Assembly (NCBI GenBank): GCA_041688515.1
Contig: JBDNHZ010000250.1
Coordinates: 1 to 13,594, forward strand
DNA length: 13,594 nucleotides
DNA from: UBA6176 sp041688515
GTDB taxonomy: Bacteria > Verrucomicrobiota > Verrucomicrobiia > Limisphaerales > UBA9464
Direction: 5' to 3'
Both the position numbers and the translations under genes were made by a program. Positions 1 through 7,204 of this stretch are shown one piece after another. Each line of letters opens with the position of its first letter. The stretch's first letter is position 1. The notes beneath the pieces are model-generated. The model ran no database searches. It was not told the origin of the DNA and saw only the letters and a program-made list of their open reading frames with translations.

Positions 1-1313
1 AGATGCCACAGGTGCGGGATCACGCACATCTCCGCCCAGAGTTGCCCGTGCTCGTCGAAGTCGATCCCCCACGGATTGCTGCCGCCCTCGGCGAAGATCT
101 CGAACGTGTGGCGCACCGGATGATACCGCCAGGCCGCGCAATCCACCCATTGCCGTTCCGCGGGAGCCGCACCGGGCTTGCCCACCAACGACGGGCAGAA
201 CACCCCGTGGCAACCGTACAACCAGCCGTCCGGGCCCCAGTTGAACGTGTTCAACGTCTCGTGCGTATCCGCCGCATAATCCCAGCCATCGAGCAGGATC
301 TTCGGCTCGCCGGCAGGCTTCGGATCATCCCAGTTCGACACGGGCACGAACATCAGGTTCGGCGCCGCACCGATCCACACGCCGCCAAACCCGACCTCCA
401 ACCCGGAGACCAGATTCAAGCCCTCCATGAACACCGTGCGCTTGTCGAAGGTGTGATCGCCATCGGTGTCCTCGAACACGAGGATGCGATCGATCCCCTG
501 ACCCTCCGGACGTCTCCGCGGATAGCAGTATCCCTCCGCCACCCAGAGGCGACCGCGGTCATCATCGCAGAAGGCGATCGGCTGCTTCACGTCCGGTTCC
601 GCCGCGAAGACGTGCATCTTGAAACCGGGCGGCAGGGTGGCCTTGGACGCTGCATCGGCCGCGGTGAGCCCGGAGAACAGGACATCGTCCGCGGGCGGCG
701 GTGTGTTCTTCTGAACTTCCGCGAGGGAGATTTCCCCCGGAAGCGTTGGCTTGGCCGCGTGCAGGGCGAACTCGTCGAAATTGATGTGTCCCCAGGGACC
801 TACCTGCTGATCGACCACCCGGAGGAACACGTTCTTGCCGACGTGCTGGGACAGATCGACGACCACCGGACGCAGGGTCTCACTCTCCTGACCGCTCGCC
901 TGGAAGAGCGGCTTCTGGGTCCCGACATCGATCAACTCCACGCGGGTGGTCGGCCAGTGACCGCCCCCGACCCGGAAACTGGCCCACGGCTGGGTCAGCT
1001 TGAAAGTCTCACTGGTCAGGACACCACGGCGGTCGTCCCCGTGCTTCTCGTATCCGCCGATCCAGTACTGGCCCTGCTGGGCCAGCTTCATGTCCGGACG
1101 CCGGGCGGCGACGGTGTCTCCGCGGATCGGCTGACCCTCGAAGGCATCCCCCTCGGTCTTCCAGTCCCGCAGATCGCCGGCCTCAAAATCGAGGTTGAGG
1201 ACATGCCCGTCCTTGCCGACTGGACGGATCGGATCGGCCAGACCGGTCCCGGCCAGACCCAAGCCCAGTCCCAGGCTGAAAACGGCGATCCCAGCTTTGC
1301 GTCGAGAACTCAT
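1..1313 (-). CDS. PVC-type membrane-bound dehydrogenase-like protein, N-terminal part (runs off window)
   Basis: I read this frame by hand on the minus strand. It is open from an ATG at 1313 to the window edge, giving about 437 residues with the C-terminus missing. Residues 1-26 form a signal peptide (MSSRRKAG then a Val/Leu/Gly-rich core). Residues about 33-185 look like a beta-sandwich domain (FEAGDLRDWKTEG, then a YWIGGYE block) often placed before the catalytic part in PVC-group proteins. From about residue 205 (LPPGFKMHVFAAEPDVKQP, RLWVAEGYCYP, ILVFEDTDGDHTFDKRTVF, FNWGPDGWLYGCHG) the sequence matches the PVC-specific N-terminal propeller related to glucose/sorbosone dehydrogenases (TIGR02604 type). 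Full-length relatives usually continue into HEAT repeats and a C-terminal cytochrome c, which cannot be seen here. An in-frame ATG at 1328 would add five residues (MDRPT). The substrate is unknown. Confidence 0.85.
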   Translation of the reverse strand, partial: MSSRRKAGIAVFSLGLGLGLAGTGLADPIRPVGKDGHVLNLDFEAGDLRDWKTEGDAFEGQPIRGDTVAARRPDMKLAQQGQYWIGGYEKHGDDRRGVLTSETFKLTQPWASFRVGGGHWPTTRVELIDVGTQKPLFQASGQESETLRPVVVDLSQHVGKNVFLRVVDQQVGPWGHINFDEFALHAAKPTLPGEISLAEVQKNTPPPADDVLFSGLTAADAASKATLPPGFKMHVFAAEPDVKQPIAFCDDDRGRLWVAEGYCYPRRRPEGQGIDRILVFEDTDGDHTFDKRTVFMEGLNLVSGLEVGFGGVWIGAAPNLMFVPVSNWDDPKPAGEPKILLDGWDYAADTHETLNTFNWGPDGWLYGCHGVFCPSLVGKPGAAPAERQWVDCAAWRYHPVRHTFEIFAEGGSNPWGIDFDEHGQLWAEMCVIPHLWH

Positions 1314-1396
1314 GGTAGGTCGATCCATGCTGCCCCCGACCGCCGTTAGCGCGAAAGCCTGAATTCCGAGGCCTGCGTTACCGGGGCGCATCCCGG

Positions 1397-1450
1397 CACT
1401 GCCTCTCCCGGGACCGCGGGCGTCTTCGCCCGCCTGTTTCCTCCCTGCCC
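1397..1450. repeat. dispersed GC-rich repeat, copy 1 (hairpin-bearing)
   Basis: The 50 bases from 1401 recur with small indels at 4813-4866. Both copies read GCCTCTC, then CCCGGGACC, then a G/C-rich stem, and end in TCCTCCCTGCC. This copy contains a perfect 7-bp stem (GCGGGCG at 1416-1422, CGCCCGC at 1427-1433) around a TCTT loop. Just before it, 1382-1401 resembles the terminal inverted repeat of the element at 4937-5055 (GCGCATCCCGGCACTGCC against GCGCATCCGGACACTGCC). It lies between the lipoprotein gene and the dehydrogenase gene, both on the minus strand, but lacks the U-tract expected of a terminator in that direction. Confidence 0.6.
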
Positions 1451-1487
1451 CCCGCGCGGCCGGGGACGGTCTCGAAACGCGGGATCC

Positions 1488-1844
1488 CTACCGACTGCCC
1501 GCCCAGATGCGGGCCTCGCTCTCGGTGATCCGGGCGTCGTGGTTGGTGTCGCATTCCCGGACGGACTGGTTGAACACGTAGTTGGGTCCCTGGATCACTC
1601 GATGTTCATTGCTGAAGACGATCGGGAGAGAAACCTTGGTATTGCTCTCCTCGCGGTTGCGTCGATCGGGCCGCTTGCTCAAGGCCTCATAGAACATCCG
1701 GCCCGCCCCCTCGTTCTCGAACTCCACCGGGGTTCGACTCTCGTCCCGCACCTCGGTCTGGGAGGTGTGGATGCACCCGGATGCCAGGGCGAGGGCGACG
1801 ACCAAAACAGGAAGGATCTTTGCGTTCACGGGGACCTCTGACAC
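1488..1844 (-). CDS. small lipoprotein with one EF-hand calcium-binding loop
   Basis: This is a 118-residue protein that I do not recognise as a named family. It starts with a hydrophobic signal segment (KILPVLVVALALASGC) carrying a lipobox, so Cys24 should be the lipidated residue after signal peptidase II cleavage. The last 20 residues hold a canonical 12-residue EF-hand loop, DTNHDARITESE at residues 99-110, with Asp, Asn, Asp and final Glu in the metal-binding positions. Only one loop is present, so calcium binding would probably need a partner or a dimer. The GTG start at 1844 has a good Shine-Dalgarno (GGGAGG) about 8 bases upstream. A second GTG at 1829, preceded by AGAGG, would give a more typical short lipoprotein signal. 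Same strand as the downstream dehydrogenase gene, 159 bp or more away. The function is unknown. Confidence 0.7.
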   Translation of the reverse strand: MSEVPVNAKILPVLVVALALASGCIHTSQTEVRDESRTPVEFENEGAGRMFYEALSKRPDRRNREESNTKVSLPIVFSNEHRVIQGPNYVFNQSVRECDTNHDARITESEARIWAGSR

Positions 1845-1899
1845 GCAGAACCCCTCCCGGTTTCAAACGAATGCAGGGTGATCCAATAACCGAGCTCTT

Positions 1900-1968
1900 G
1901 GAGGGACGAGCTCCGCGAGTCCGAAACTCCGGAAGGCGGTCACGGGGACTCGTAGACCTCGTCCCTCC
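1900..1968. repeat. imperfect inverted repeat in intergenic region
   Basis: A 23-base arm at 1900-1922 (starts GGAGGGACGAG, ends GAGTCC) is matched in reverse complement at 1946-1968 with 20 of 23 positions pairing and a 23-base loop. The inner 19 bases of the left arm, GGACGAGCTCCGCGAGTCC, occur again exactly at 4793-4811, so this is a dispersed repeat and not a one-off hairpin. It sits in the 345-bp gap between the divergent lipoprotein gene and the CotH-like gene. I see no convincing promoter elsewhere in that gap (1845-2189). Confidence 0.6.
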
Positions 1969-2189
1969 GAAGCGGCCGGGGACGGCCGCGCCCCCAGGAC
2001 TCCCTGGGTATTCAGCATCGACAACCCTTCCGGGCCTGCCGACGCTCAGCACGTTTGTGGCCTCCGGTCCGACGATCGAAGCCCCGGAAACTCCCGTGCG
2101 TGCGGGTGGTGGGTTGGGGGTGCGACGGTTGGAAGGGCCTGAAACGCGCGGGAAACTTTCCCTTTGGGAATGGGTTACCGCTGGATCCT

Positions 2190-3671
2190 GTGAAGCGCTG
2201 CTTTTTGCTCCTGTTGGGACTGCTGCTGACCCCCGGATTCGTCGGGTTGGCACGGCAATCGACTGCCCACGCCGCGCAGCAGGCCTCCTTCTTCGGCCTG
2301 ACCAACCTGTGGACGATCCACCTGACCATTCCCGTCGCGGACTGGAAGACTCTGAACGCCCGAGGCGGTCCGTCGCAGCGCAGCGGGAACCCGGGCTTGA
2401 TCGGAGGGATCATGCAAGGGGTCTTTGGGGGCAACGGCGGGGTCCGACCCGGAGGGGTGGCGGGCGACTATCCCTGGGCGACCTGCACTTTCGAAGGGGG
2501 CGGTGTGGTGCACACCAATGTGGCGCTCCGCTTCAAGGGGGCGAGTTCCATGGTCCGGGCTCCAAACCCCTTCAAGCGTCCCTTCAAGCTGGATTTTGAC
2601 CGGGGGGCAACCAACCGGCGGTTCATGGGGATTGAGGAATTGTCCTTCAACAACAACGTCAACGACGCCACCCAGATGCGGGAGGCGCTGGCCTATGAAC
2701 TGTTCCGCCGGGCCGGCCTTCCGGCACCGCGCACAGCTTTTGCCCGGGTCTACCTGACCATTCCCGGACGGATCACCAAACAACACCTCGGTCTCTATAC
2801 ACTGGTCGAGGTGGTTGAAGGAGATTTCCTCAGGCGGACGCTCGGCACGAAGAAGGGACTGCTCCTGAAGCCCGAAATGATGCGGGGCATCCCGTATCTG
2901 GGCGACGATTGGGACAACTATGTCGAACGTTACGCCCCGAAAGGCACGGTGGACCCGAAGGACGCCCAGCGGTTCATCGAGTTCGTCCAGTTCGTTCGCC
3001 AGGCGTCCCCGGAACAATTCACCACGGACCTGAAGGAGTACCTCGAACCGCATGCGTTCGCCCGGTTCGTCGCCCTGAACGCCCTGCTCGCCAATGTCGA
3101 TTCCTTCATCGGCAACGGACACAACTATTACCTCCACCTGCATCCCACGACCCGGAAGTCCACGTTCATCCCCTGGGACCTGAACGAATCGTTCGGCATG
3201 CATCCGGTCTCCGGTCCGTCCCTCGACCAGATGCAGACCAGCATCCTGCGTCCGAATGCCGATCCCAACCAACTGGTGGAACGGTTCGTCACCGACCCGA
3301 CCTTTGGACCGCTCTATCGGCGTGAATGCAATCTGCTCCTCACCAACCTCTTCGTCCCGGCGATTCTGCACGCCGACATTGACCGCATCGCCGCCGTCAC
3401 CCAACCGATCGTCTTCGCCGAGAGCTACCGTGCCCGAGAGGATTTCGAGCGGACGATCCTGGGCACGAAGAAACCCGATCAGGGAGACACGAGCCAACCC
3501 CGGCATGACCGTGAGTTTGCCCGCGAATCCTATGAACCCCGCGGGTTCCCCGACGCGATCGACGTGGACAACATGCCCTTGAAAAAGTGGATTGAAGGCC
3601 GCGCCCGCCACGCCCGGGAACAACTCGAAGGCAAGGTCCGCGGCACCCGCCCCCGCCCTCGAATGCAGTGA
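2190..3671 (+). CDS. secreted CotH-family kinase-like protein
   Basis: The protein is 493 residues from a GTG at 2190. I chose this start because it places a clean signal peptide (VKRCFLLLLGLLLTPGFVG) at the N-terminus; the open frame runs further upstream but through intergenic repeat sequence. The Shine-Dalgarno is weak. The body fits the CotH kinase family: LRFKGASS with a candidate ATP-contacting Lys116, PFKLDFD, then the hallmark DSFIGNGHNYYLH (Asp304) and IPWDLNESFG (Asp330). The 26-residue spacing of these aspartates resembles the essential Asp pair of Bacillus CotH. In Bacillus this family phosphorylates spore-coat proteins. Here the protein is predicted to be exported, so its substrate is unknown and is unlikely to be a coat protein. 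It converges on purQ with a gap of about 54 bp. Confidence 0.85.
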   Translation: MKRCFLLLLGLLLTPGFVGLARQSTAHAAQQASFFGLTNLWTIHLTIPVADWKTLNARGGPSQRSGNPGLIGGIMQGVFGGNGGVRPGGVAGDYPWATCTFEGGGVVHTNVALRFKGASSMVRAPNPFKRPFKLDFDRGATNRRFMGIEELSFNNNVNDATQMREALAYELFRRAGLPAPRTAFARVYLTIPGRITKQHLGLYTLVEVVEGDFLRRTLGTKKGLLLKPEMMRGIPYLGDDWDNYVERYAPKGTVDPKDAQRFIEFVQFVRQASPEQFTTDLKEYLEPHAFARFVALNALLANVDSFIGNGHNYYLHLHPTTRKSTFIPWDLNESFGMHPVSGPSLDQMQTSILRPNADPNQLVERFVTDPTFGPLYRRECNLLLTNLFVPAILHADIDRIAAVTQPIVFAESYRAREDFERTILGTKKPDQGDTSQPRHDREFARESYEPRGFPDAIDVDNMPLKKWIEGRARHAREQLEGKVRGTRPRPRMQ

Positions 3672-3673
3672 GG

Positions 3674-3694
3674 CAGGCTCTTCCTATAAGCCTG
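3674..3694. terminator. possible weak bidirectional terminator hairpin
   Basis: A 6-bp inverted repeat (CAGGCT at 3674-3679, AGCCTG at 3689-3694) with an AT-containing 9-base loop lies in the short gap between the convergent CotH-like and purQ genes. There is no U-run on either side, so any terminator function is tentative. Confidence 0.25.
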
Positions 3695-3725
3695 TCCGGG
3701 GACCCCCGTGAAGGACTCGCGGCGA

Positions 3726-4436
3726 TCAGGCCGCGACCGGGGTGCCGCGCTGGAGGAAGGACTCGACCATGCTCTCGAAAATGAAGCGGCCGTCCTCGCT
3801 TCCCAGCAGGCTCTCGCTGGCGCGATCCGGATGCGGCATCAGACCGGCGACGTTGAAGCGTTCATTGGCGATGCCGGCGATATTGAGGACCGACCCATTG
3901 GGATTGGCCTTCTCGGTGAGCCCGCCGTCCGAATCACAGTACTGCCAGAGGATCTGACGGTTGGCCTGAAGCTTCGTGAGGGTCTCGGCATCGGCGAAAT
4001 AGCAGCCCTCGCCGTGGGCGATGGGGATCCGGAGCAGGCGTCCGGCCGGAGTCCGACGGGTGAACGGTGTTTCGCCATTGGCCGTCTTGAGGTGCACCTG
4101 CTCGCAGTGGAATTGCAGGTCCCGATTGCGGATCAACGCCCCCGGCAACAGTCCGGCCTCGCACAGGATCTGGAAGCCGTTGCAGATGCCCAGCACCAGA
4201 CCGCCCTGGTCGGCATAGGACTTCACCGCCTGCATCACCGGACTGAACCGGGCGATGGCTCCGCAGCGGAGGTAATCCCCGTAACTGAAGCCTCCCGGGA
4301 CAATCACGGCGTCGGCGGCCCCCAACGACGTGTCCTTGTGCCACACGTAACTGGCCGTGTGCCCAAGGACCCGGACCGCGTGGACGCAGTCCTGATCGCA
4401 GTTGCTGGCGGGGAACTGGAGAATGGCGAAGTGCAT
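3726..4436 (-). CDS. purQ: phosphoribosylformylglycinamidine synthase subunit PurQ (glutaminase)
   Basis: PurQ is the class I glutamine amidotransferase subunit of FGAM synthase. It releases ammonia from glutamine for conversion of FGAR to FGAM in purine synthesis, working in a complex with PurS and the PurL synthetase. The 236-residue protein has the family start (FAILQFPASNCDQD), the VPGGFSYGDYLRCGAIA loop, the nucleophile elbow LGICNGFQIL with Cys85, and MPHPDRASE with His202. In B. subtilis PurQ the third triad residue is the Glu of HPE; here it reads HPD (Asp204), with Glu208 close by. Residues 1-236 cover the usual family length. The ATG at 4436 lies 27 bp after the purS stop, indicating a purS-purQ operon. 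No strong Shine-Dalgarno is seen. Confidence 0.95.
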   Translation of the reverse strand: MHFAILQFPASNCDQDCVHAVRVLGHTASYVWHKDTSLGAADAVIVPGGFSYGDYLRCGAIARFSPVMQAVKSYADQGGLVLGICNGFQILCEAGLLPGALIRNRDLQFHCEQVHLKTANGETPFTRRTPAGRLLRIPIAHGEGCYFADAETLTKLQANRQILWQYCDSDGGLTEKANPNGSVLNIAGIANERFNVAGLMPHPDRASESLLGSEDGRFIFESMVESFLQRGTPVAA

Positions 4437-4463
4437 GGCGTCCGTGCGCAGCGCGGGAGGCGG

Positions 4464-4709
4464 TCAGTCCACCACTTCCAACCGGTAATCCTCGATCACC
4501 GGGTTGCTCAGGAACCGGTGACAGGCCTCGTGCAGAGCCTTCTCGGCCGCGGCGCGATCGGTCCCGGCGGCCAGGTCGATTTCGAGGTACTTGCCCACAT
4601 GCACCCCGGTCACACCGGCATAGCCCATGTGTTCGAGTGCGTTCTGGACCGTCTTGCCCTGGGGATCCAGGACCGCCTTTTTTGGAGTGATGACAATCTT
4701 CGCTTTCAT
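4464..4709 (-). CDS. purS: phosphoribosylformylglycinamidine synthase subunit PurS
   Basis: This is an 81-residue protein, the normal PurS size, beginning MKAKIVITPKKAVLDPQGKT and containing MGYAGVTGVHVGKYLEIDL and a C-terminal NPVIEDYRLEVVD. PurS is a small dimeric protein that bridges PurQ and PurL in FGAM synthase and helps pass ammonia between active sites. Its presence implies that the organism uses the three-subunit enzyme with a short PurL, which is not in this window. I chose the ATG at 4709 because the reading frame stays open far upstream only as an artefact of GC-rich sequence; the extra residues have no family similarity. The pair purS-purQ reads in that order on the minus strand. 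No clear promoter or ribosome site is visible upstream, where dispersed repeats begin within about 80 bp. Confidence 0.95.
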   Translation of the reverse strand: MKAKIVITPKKAVLDPQGKTVQNALEHMGYAGVTGVHVGKYLEIDLAAGTDRAAAEKALHEACHRFLSNPVIEDYRLEVVD

Positions 4710-4785
4710 CGGCACTTCGGGACGAGGTCCCGGTCGCTTGGGCCGCACTCTGGGCAAGGCCCCCGGGTGCGGGAAGGACTTTTTC

Positions 4786-4866
4786 AGCTCTTGGACGAGC
4801 TCCGCGAGTCCGTGCCTCTCTCCCGGGACCGGGGGCGTTCTCGCCTGCTTCTCTCCTCCCTGCCCT
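4786..4866. repeat. two dispersed repeats joined head to tail upstream of purS
   Basis: Bases 4786-4812 match 1896-1923 (AGCTCTTGGA, then GACGAGCTCCGCGAGTCCG) apart from a 3-base deletion. Bases 4813-4866 directly following match 1401-1450. At the other locus the two parts are about 450 bp apart with the lipoprotein gene between them. This shows that both are repeated modules and not gene remnants. Confidence 0.6.
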
Positions 4867-4936
4867 GCCGAGAAGCGCCGGCAACGCGGTCGAACTTCGC
4901 AGAGCAGGTTACCTAGGTCAGGATACAGATTCTCCC

Positions 4937-5055
4937 GCGGAGGCGCATCCGGACACTGCCCCCGTCCGACTGGGATCCGCCTCCTCACGTCGGCAGCTAC
5001 CCAGGTTTGTGTCGCCGCCCAACTGATTGGAGGCAGTGTCCGGATGCGCCCCTCC
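4937..5055. mobile_element. MITE-like element 1 with terminal inverted repeats
   Basis: Perfect 19-base inverted termini (GGCGCATCCGGACACTGCC at 4942-4960, its reverse complement at 5032-5050) bound a segment of about 110-120 bp. The match continues outward with a 2-base indel (CGGAGG against CGGAGGGG). Inside is one copy of the 24-base arm (form 1, at 4977-5000) shared with the elements at 7205-7395 and 13455-13594. No transposase is encoded, so if mobile it would depend on a protein elsewhere. It fills the gap between the divergent purS and sialidase-like genes. The rest of the 405-bp gap holds the repeats at 4786-4866 and no gene. Confidence 0.6.
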
Positions 5056-5114
5056 GAAGCGGTCCGAGCCCATCGCACTGGACGGCATTCCGTCGTTCGC
5101 TCCAGACTGGGGAG

Positions 5115-6173
5115 ATGTTCTGGATTCTGCGGTTCCTCCTCTTGCTTCTTCCACTCGGGCTCGCCGCCGAAGGGCTTCGCATTGATCGGATGTTCGGGCC
5201 GGAAACCCCCACCGGAGACTACAAGCACCCGGCGGGGATCGGGGAACTGGCCAATGGCGATCTCTACCTGGTCTTCTTCAGTGGTCGGGGAGAGTACCGG
5301 GACAACAGTGCCGCCGTCTTTGGCTCGCGACAGAAGGCGGGTTCGAAGCGCTGGTCGAAGCCCGAACGGATTGCTTCGAATCCGTTTCATTCTCTGGGAA
5401 ACGCGGTGGTCTGGCAGGCACCCGACGGGGTGGTCTGGCTGTTCTATGTGACCCGGTACGGAGAGCTGTGGAGTGACTCGCGCATCACCGCCAAGATCTC
5501 GCGCGACGGTGCCCGCACCTGGTCGGAGCCATTCCAGCTCACCTTTGAAGCCGGTACCATGGTTCGCAACCGCCCCATCACCCTGGGCGATGGGTCGTAC
5601 CTGCTTCCCGTCTATCACGAGATGGGGACCGACACCGAGTTCAGCGATCCCAACGATACCTCCTTCTTCCTTCGCTTCGATCCGAAGACCCGTCGATGGA
5701 CCGAAAGCAATCGGGTCGGATCCCGCCTCGGAAACATCCAGCCCGCCCCGGCCGTGATCGCGGGGGATCATCTGGTCGCGTTCTGTCGCCGGGGCGGCGA
5801 TTACAACGGCCGTCCCGACGGTTGGCTGGTCCGGACCGAATCGAAGGACGCGGGGAAGAGCTGGTCAGCGGGGGTGGACTCGGAGTTTCCCAATCCGAAT
5901 GCGGCTGTGGATTTCCTGCGACTCCAGAGCGGGCATCATCTGTTGGTTTACAACAACAGTTTCACCAACCGCTCCCCCCTGACCGTGGCCCTTTCGACGG
6001 ACGGCGCGAAAACCTTCCCTCACCAGCTCGACCTGCAATCCGATCCCAACGGCGACTACGGATATCCGATGGCCCTCCAGACCCGCGACGGACGCATCCA
6101 CGTCTCCTTCACCACCGATGAGCGAACCGTGGTGCGGAAGGCCGTGTTCACCGAGGCCGACGTGATCCGCTGA
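5115..6173 (+). CDS. secreted sialidase-like BNR-repeat exoenzyme
   Basis: A 352-residue protein with signal peptide MFWILRFLLLLLPLGLAAEG. It has the six-bladed-propeller signature of the sialidase/BNR family: an Asp box at residues 129-136 (SRDGARTW), a degenerate one at 243-250 (SKDAGKSW) and another at 294-301 (STDGAKTF). The block MVRNRPITLGDGSYLLPVYHE (Arg151/Arg153) and VAFCRRGGDYNGRPDGW are strongly conserved in a subfamily frequent in Planctomycetes and Verrucomicrobia. Members are usually annotated exo-alpha-sialidase, but the true glycosidic substrate is often untested. The ATG at 5115 follows GGGGAG with almost no spacer, which is unusual. It was still chosen because residues upstream come from element 1. 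The end lies 13 bp from the convergent TIM-barrel gene. Confidence 0.85.
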   Translation: MFWILRFLLLLLPLGLAAEGLRIDRMFGPETPTGDYKHPAGIGELANGDLYLVFFSGRGEYRDNSAAVFGSRQKAGSKRWSKPERIASNPFHSLGNAVVWQAPDGVVWLFYVTRYGELWSDSRITAKISRDGARTWSEPFQLTFEAGTMVRNRPITLGDGSYLLPVYHEMGTDTEFSDPNDTSFFLRFDPKTRRWTESNRVGSRLGNIQPAPAVIAGDHLVAFCRRGGDYNGRPDGWLVRTESKDAGKSWSAGVDSEFPNPNAAVDFLRLQSGHHLLVYNNSFTNRSPLTVALSTDGAKTFPHQLDLQSDPNGDYGYPMALQTRDGRIHVSFTTDERTVVRKAVFTEADVIR

Positions 6174-6186
6174 AGCGTCTCCGGGG

Positions 6187-7143
6187 TCAGTTCCCGAAGG
6201 CTTTCCGCAACATCGCAATGCTCTTCGGCACGGCGATTTCGGGATCCTGTTTCCCTTCCATTTCGAGGGACACATAGCCGGTATAACCCGCCGCTTTCAG
6301 GATCTTCGCGATCCGCCGGTAATTGAGGTCGAGGGTGTACCACTCGCCTCCGCCCGGATAGGTCTTGGCCTGGACGTACACGGCGCGGGCGGCGATCTGC
6401 TCGAGCTTCGGATAGGGCTGCTCCAGGAAGTTGCCGGTATCCATCAGGGCTCCCAGCCACGGGGACGGAACGGCATCCAGGACCCGGAGCAATCCCTCGG
6501 GAGTGCGGGTCAGGCCCCAGTGGTTTTCGAGTGCCAGCGTGACGCCGCACTCGGCCGCCTTGGGGAGGCATTCCTGAATGCACTCCTGACACCACCGGAA
6601 GCCTTGATCCTCGCTCACCCCCGGCAACACCGGCTCGATGCCGCGCGCTTTCATCAGGTCATCGAAGGACTGAATGGTGTTCCATCGGCCCGAGTTCAGC
6701 CGGATGCAGGGAACACCGAGCGCATAGGCGATCTCGATGCACTTCAGGGTGTGTTCCACCTGCTGACGGCGGAAGGCGGGATCGGGATCGACGAAGTCCT
6801 GATGGATCGACAGGGCGACCAGATCAATGCCCTTGCGGAAGGCATGCCGCTTGAGCCGGGCAAGGTAGGCGCGGTGATCGGATGTCAGCGGTTCCTTCTC
6901 CGGGATGTCCATCTGGCGATGGAGGATGTCCACGCCCTCGACTCCCAGCGCGGCGGCCTTGTCGATCACGGTCTCGATCGGGACGCGCTCGGTCTTGAAG
7001 TGCCAGTAGGAATAGCTGGCGATGCCCAGCTTGATCCGGGGCAAGGCGACCGGCTTCGAGGCCGCCTCGACGGTCGCCCCGCCGATCACCCCGGTTGCAC
7101 CCGCTGCCGCGGCAGCCCGCCCCAGAAACGCCCGACGATTCAT
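6187..7143 (-). CDS. Tat-exported TIM-barrel sugar isomerase/epimerase family protein
   Basis: 318 residues. The N-terminus MNRRAFLGRAAAAAGATGVIGG is a twin-arginine-type signal, so the protein should be exported folded, probably with its metal. The rest fits the xylose isomerase-like AP endonuclease 2 fold (PF01261): KLGIASYSYWHF strand, GVEGVDILH, then metal-site candidates Glu206 (LALENHWG), Asp235 (GALMDTGNF) and Glu294 (SLEMEGKQDP). The position where many relatives have a His metal ligand (VHxK) appears as Gln258 in VYVQAKTY. The likely role is isomerisation, epimerisation or oxidative processing of a sugar in the periplasm, but the substrate cannot be read. It is convergent with the sialidase-like gene. 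The start ATG at 7143 lacks an obvious Shine-Dalgarno; it was chosen because the Tat motif follows at once. Confidence 0.85.
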   Translation of the reverse strand: MNRRAFLGRAAAAAGATGVIGGATVEAASKPVALPRIKLGIASYSYWHFKTERVPIETVIDKAAALGVEGVDILHRQMDIPEKEPLTSDHRAYLARLKRHAFRKGIDLVALSIHQDFVDPDPAFRRQQVEHTLKCIEIAYALGVPCIRLNSGRWNTIQSFDDLMKARGIEPVLPGVSEDQGFRWCQECIQECLPKAAECGVTLALENHWGLTRTPEGLLRVLDAVPSPWLGALMDTGNFLEQPYPKLEQIAARAVYVQAKTYPGGGEWYTLDLNYRRIAKILKAAGYTGYVSLEMEGKQDPEIAVPKSIAMLRKAFGN

Positions 7144-7204
7144 GACGGTGAAATTACCATCGGGCGGAGGCCGAGCGCGAGCCTCGTGACCTCGTCGCCT
7201 CCGC

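Noticed and set aside
3..1349. Long plus-strand open frame of 448 codons
   Set aside because: Its protein is Arg/Pro/Gly-rich without a family; the minus strand of the same DNA encodes a clear PVC-type dehydrogenase-like protein.
5007..5114. Upstream extension of the sialidase-like protein
   Set aside because: The extra 36 residues come from the end of element 1, and the signal peptide begins at the ATG at 5115.
4464..5771. 435-codon minus-strand frame that would fuse a long N-terminus to PurS
   Set aside because: Only the last 81 codons match PurS at its normal length; the rest is antisense to the sialidase-like gene and crosses repeats.
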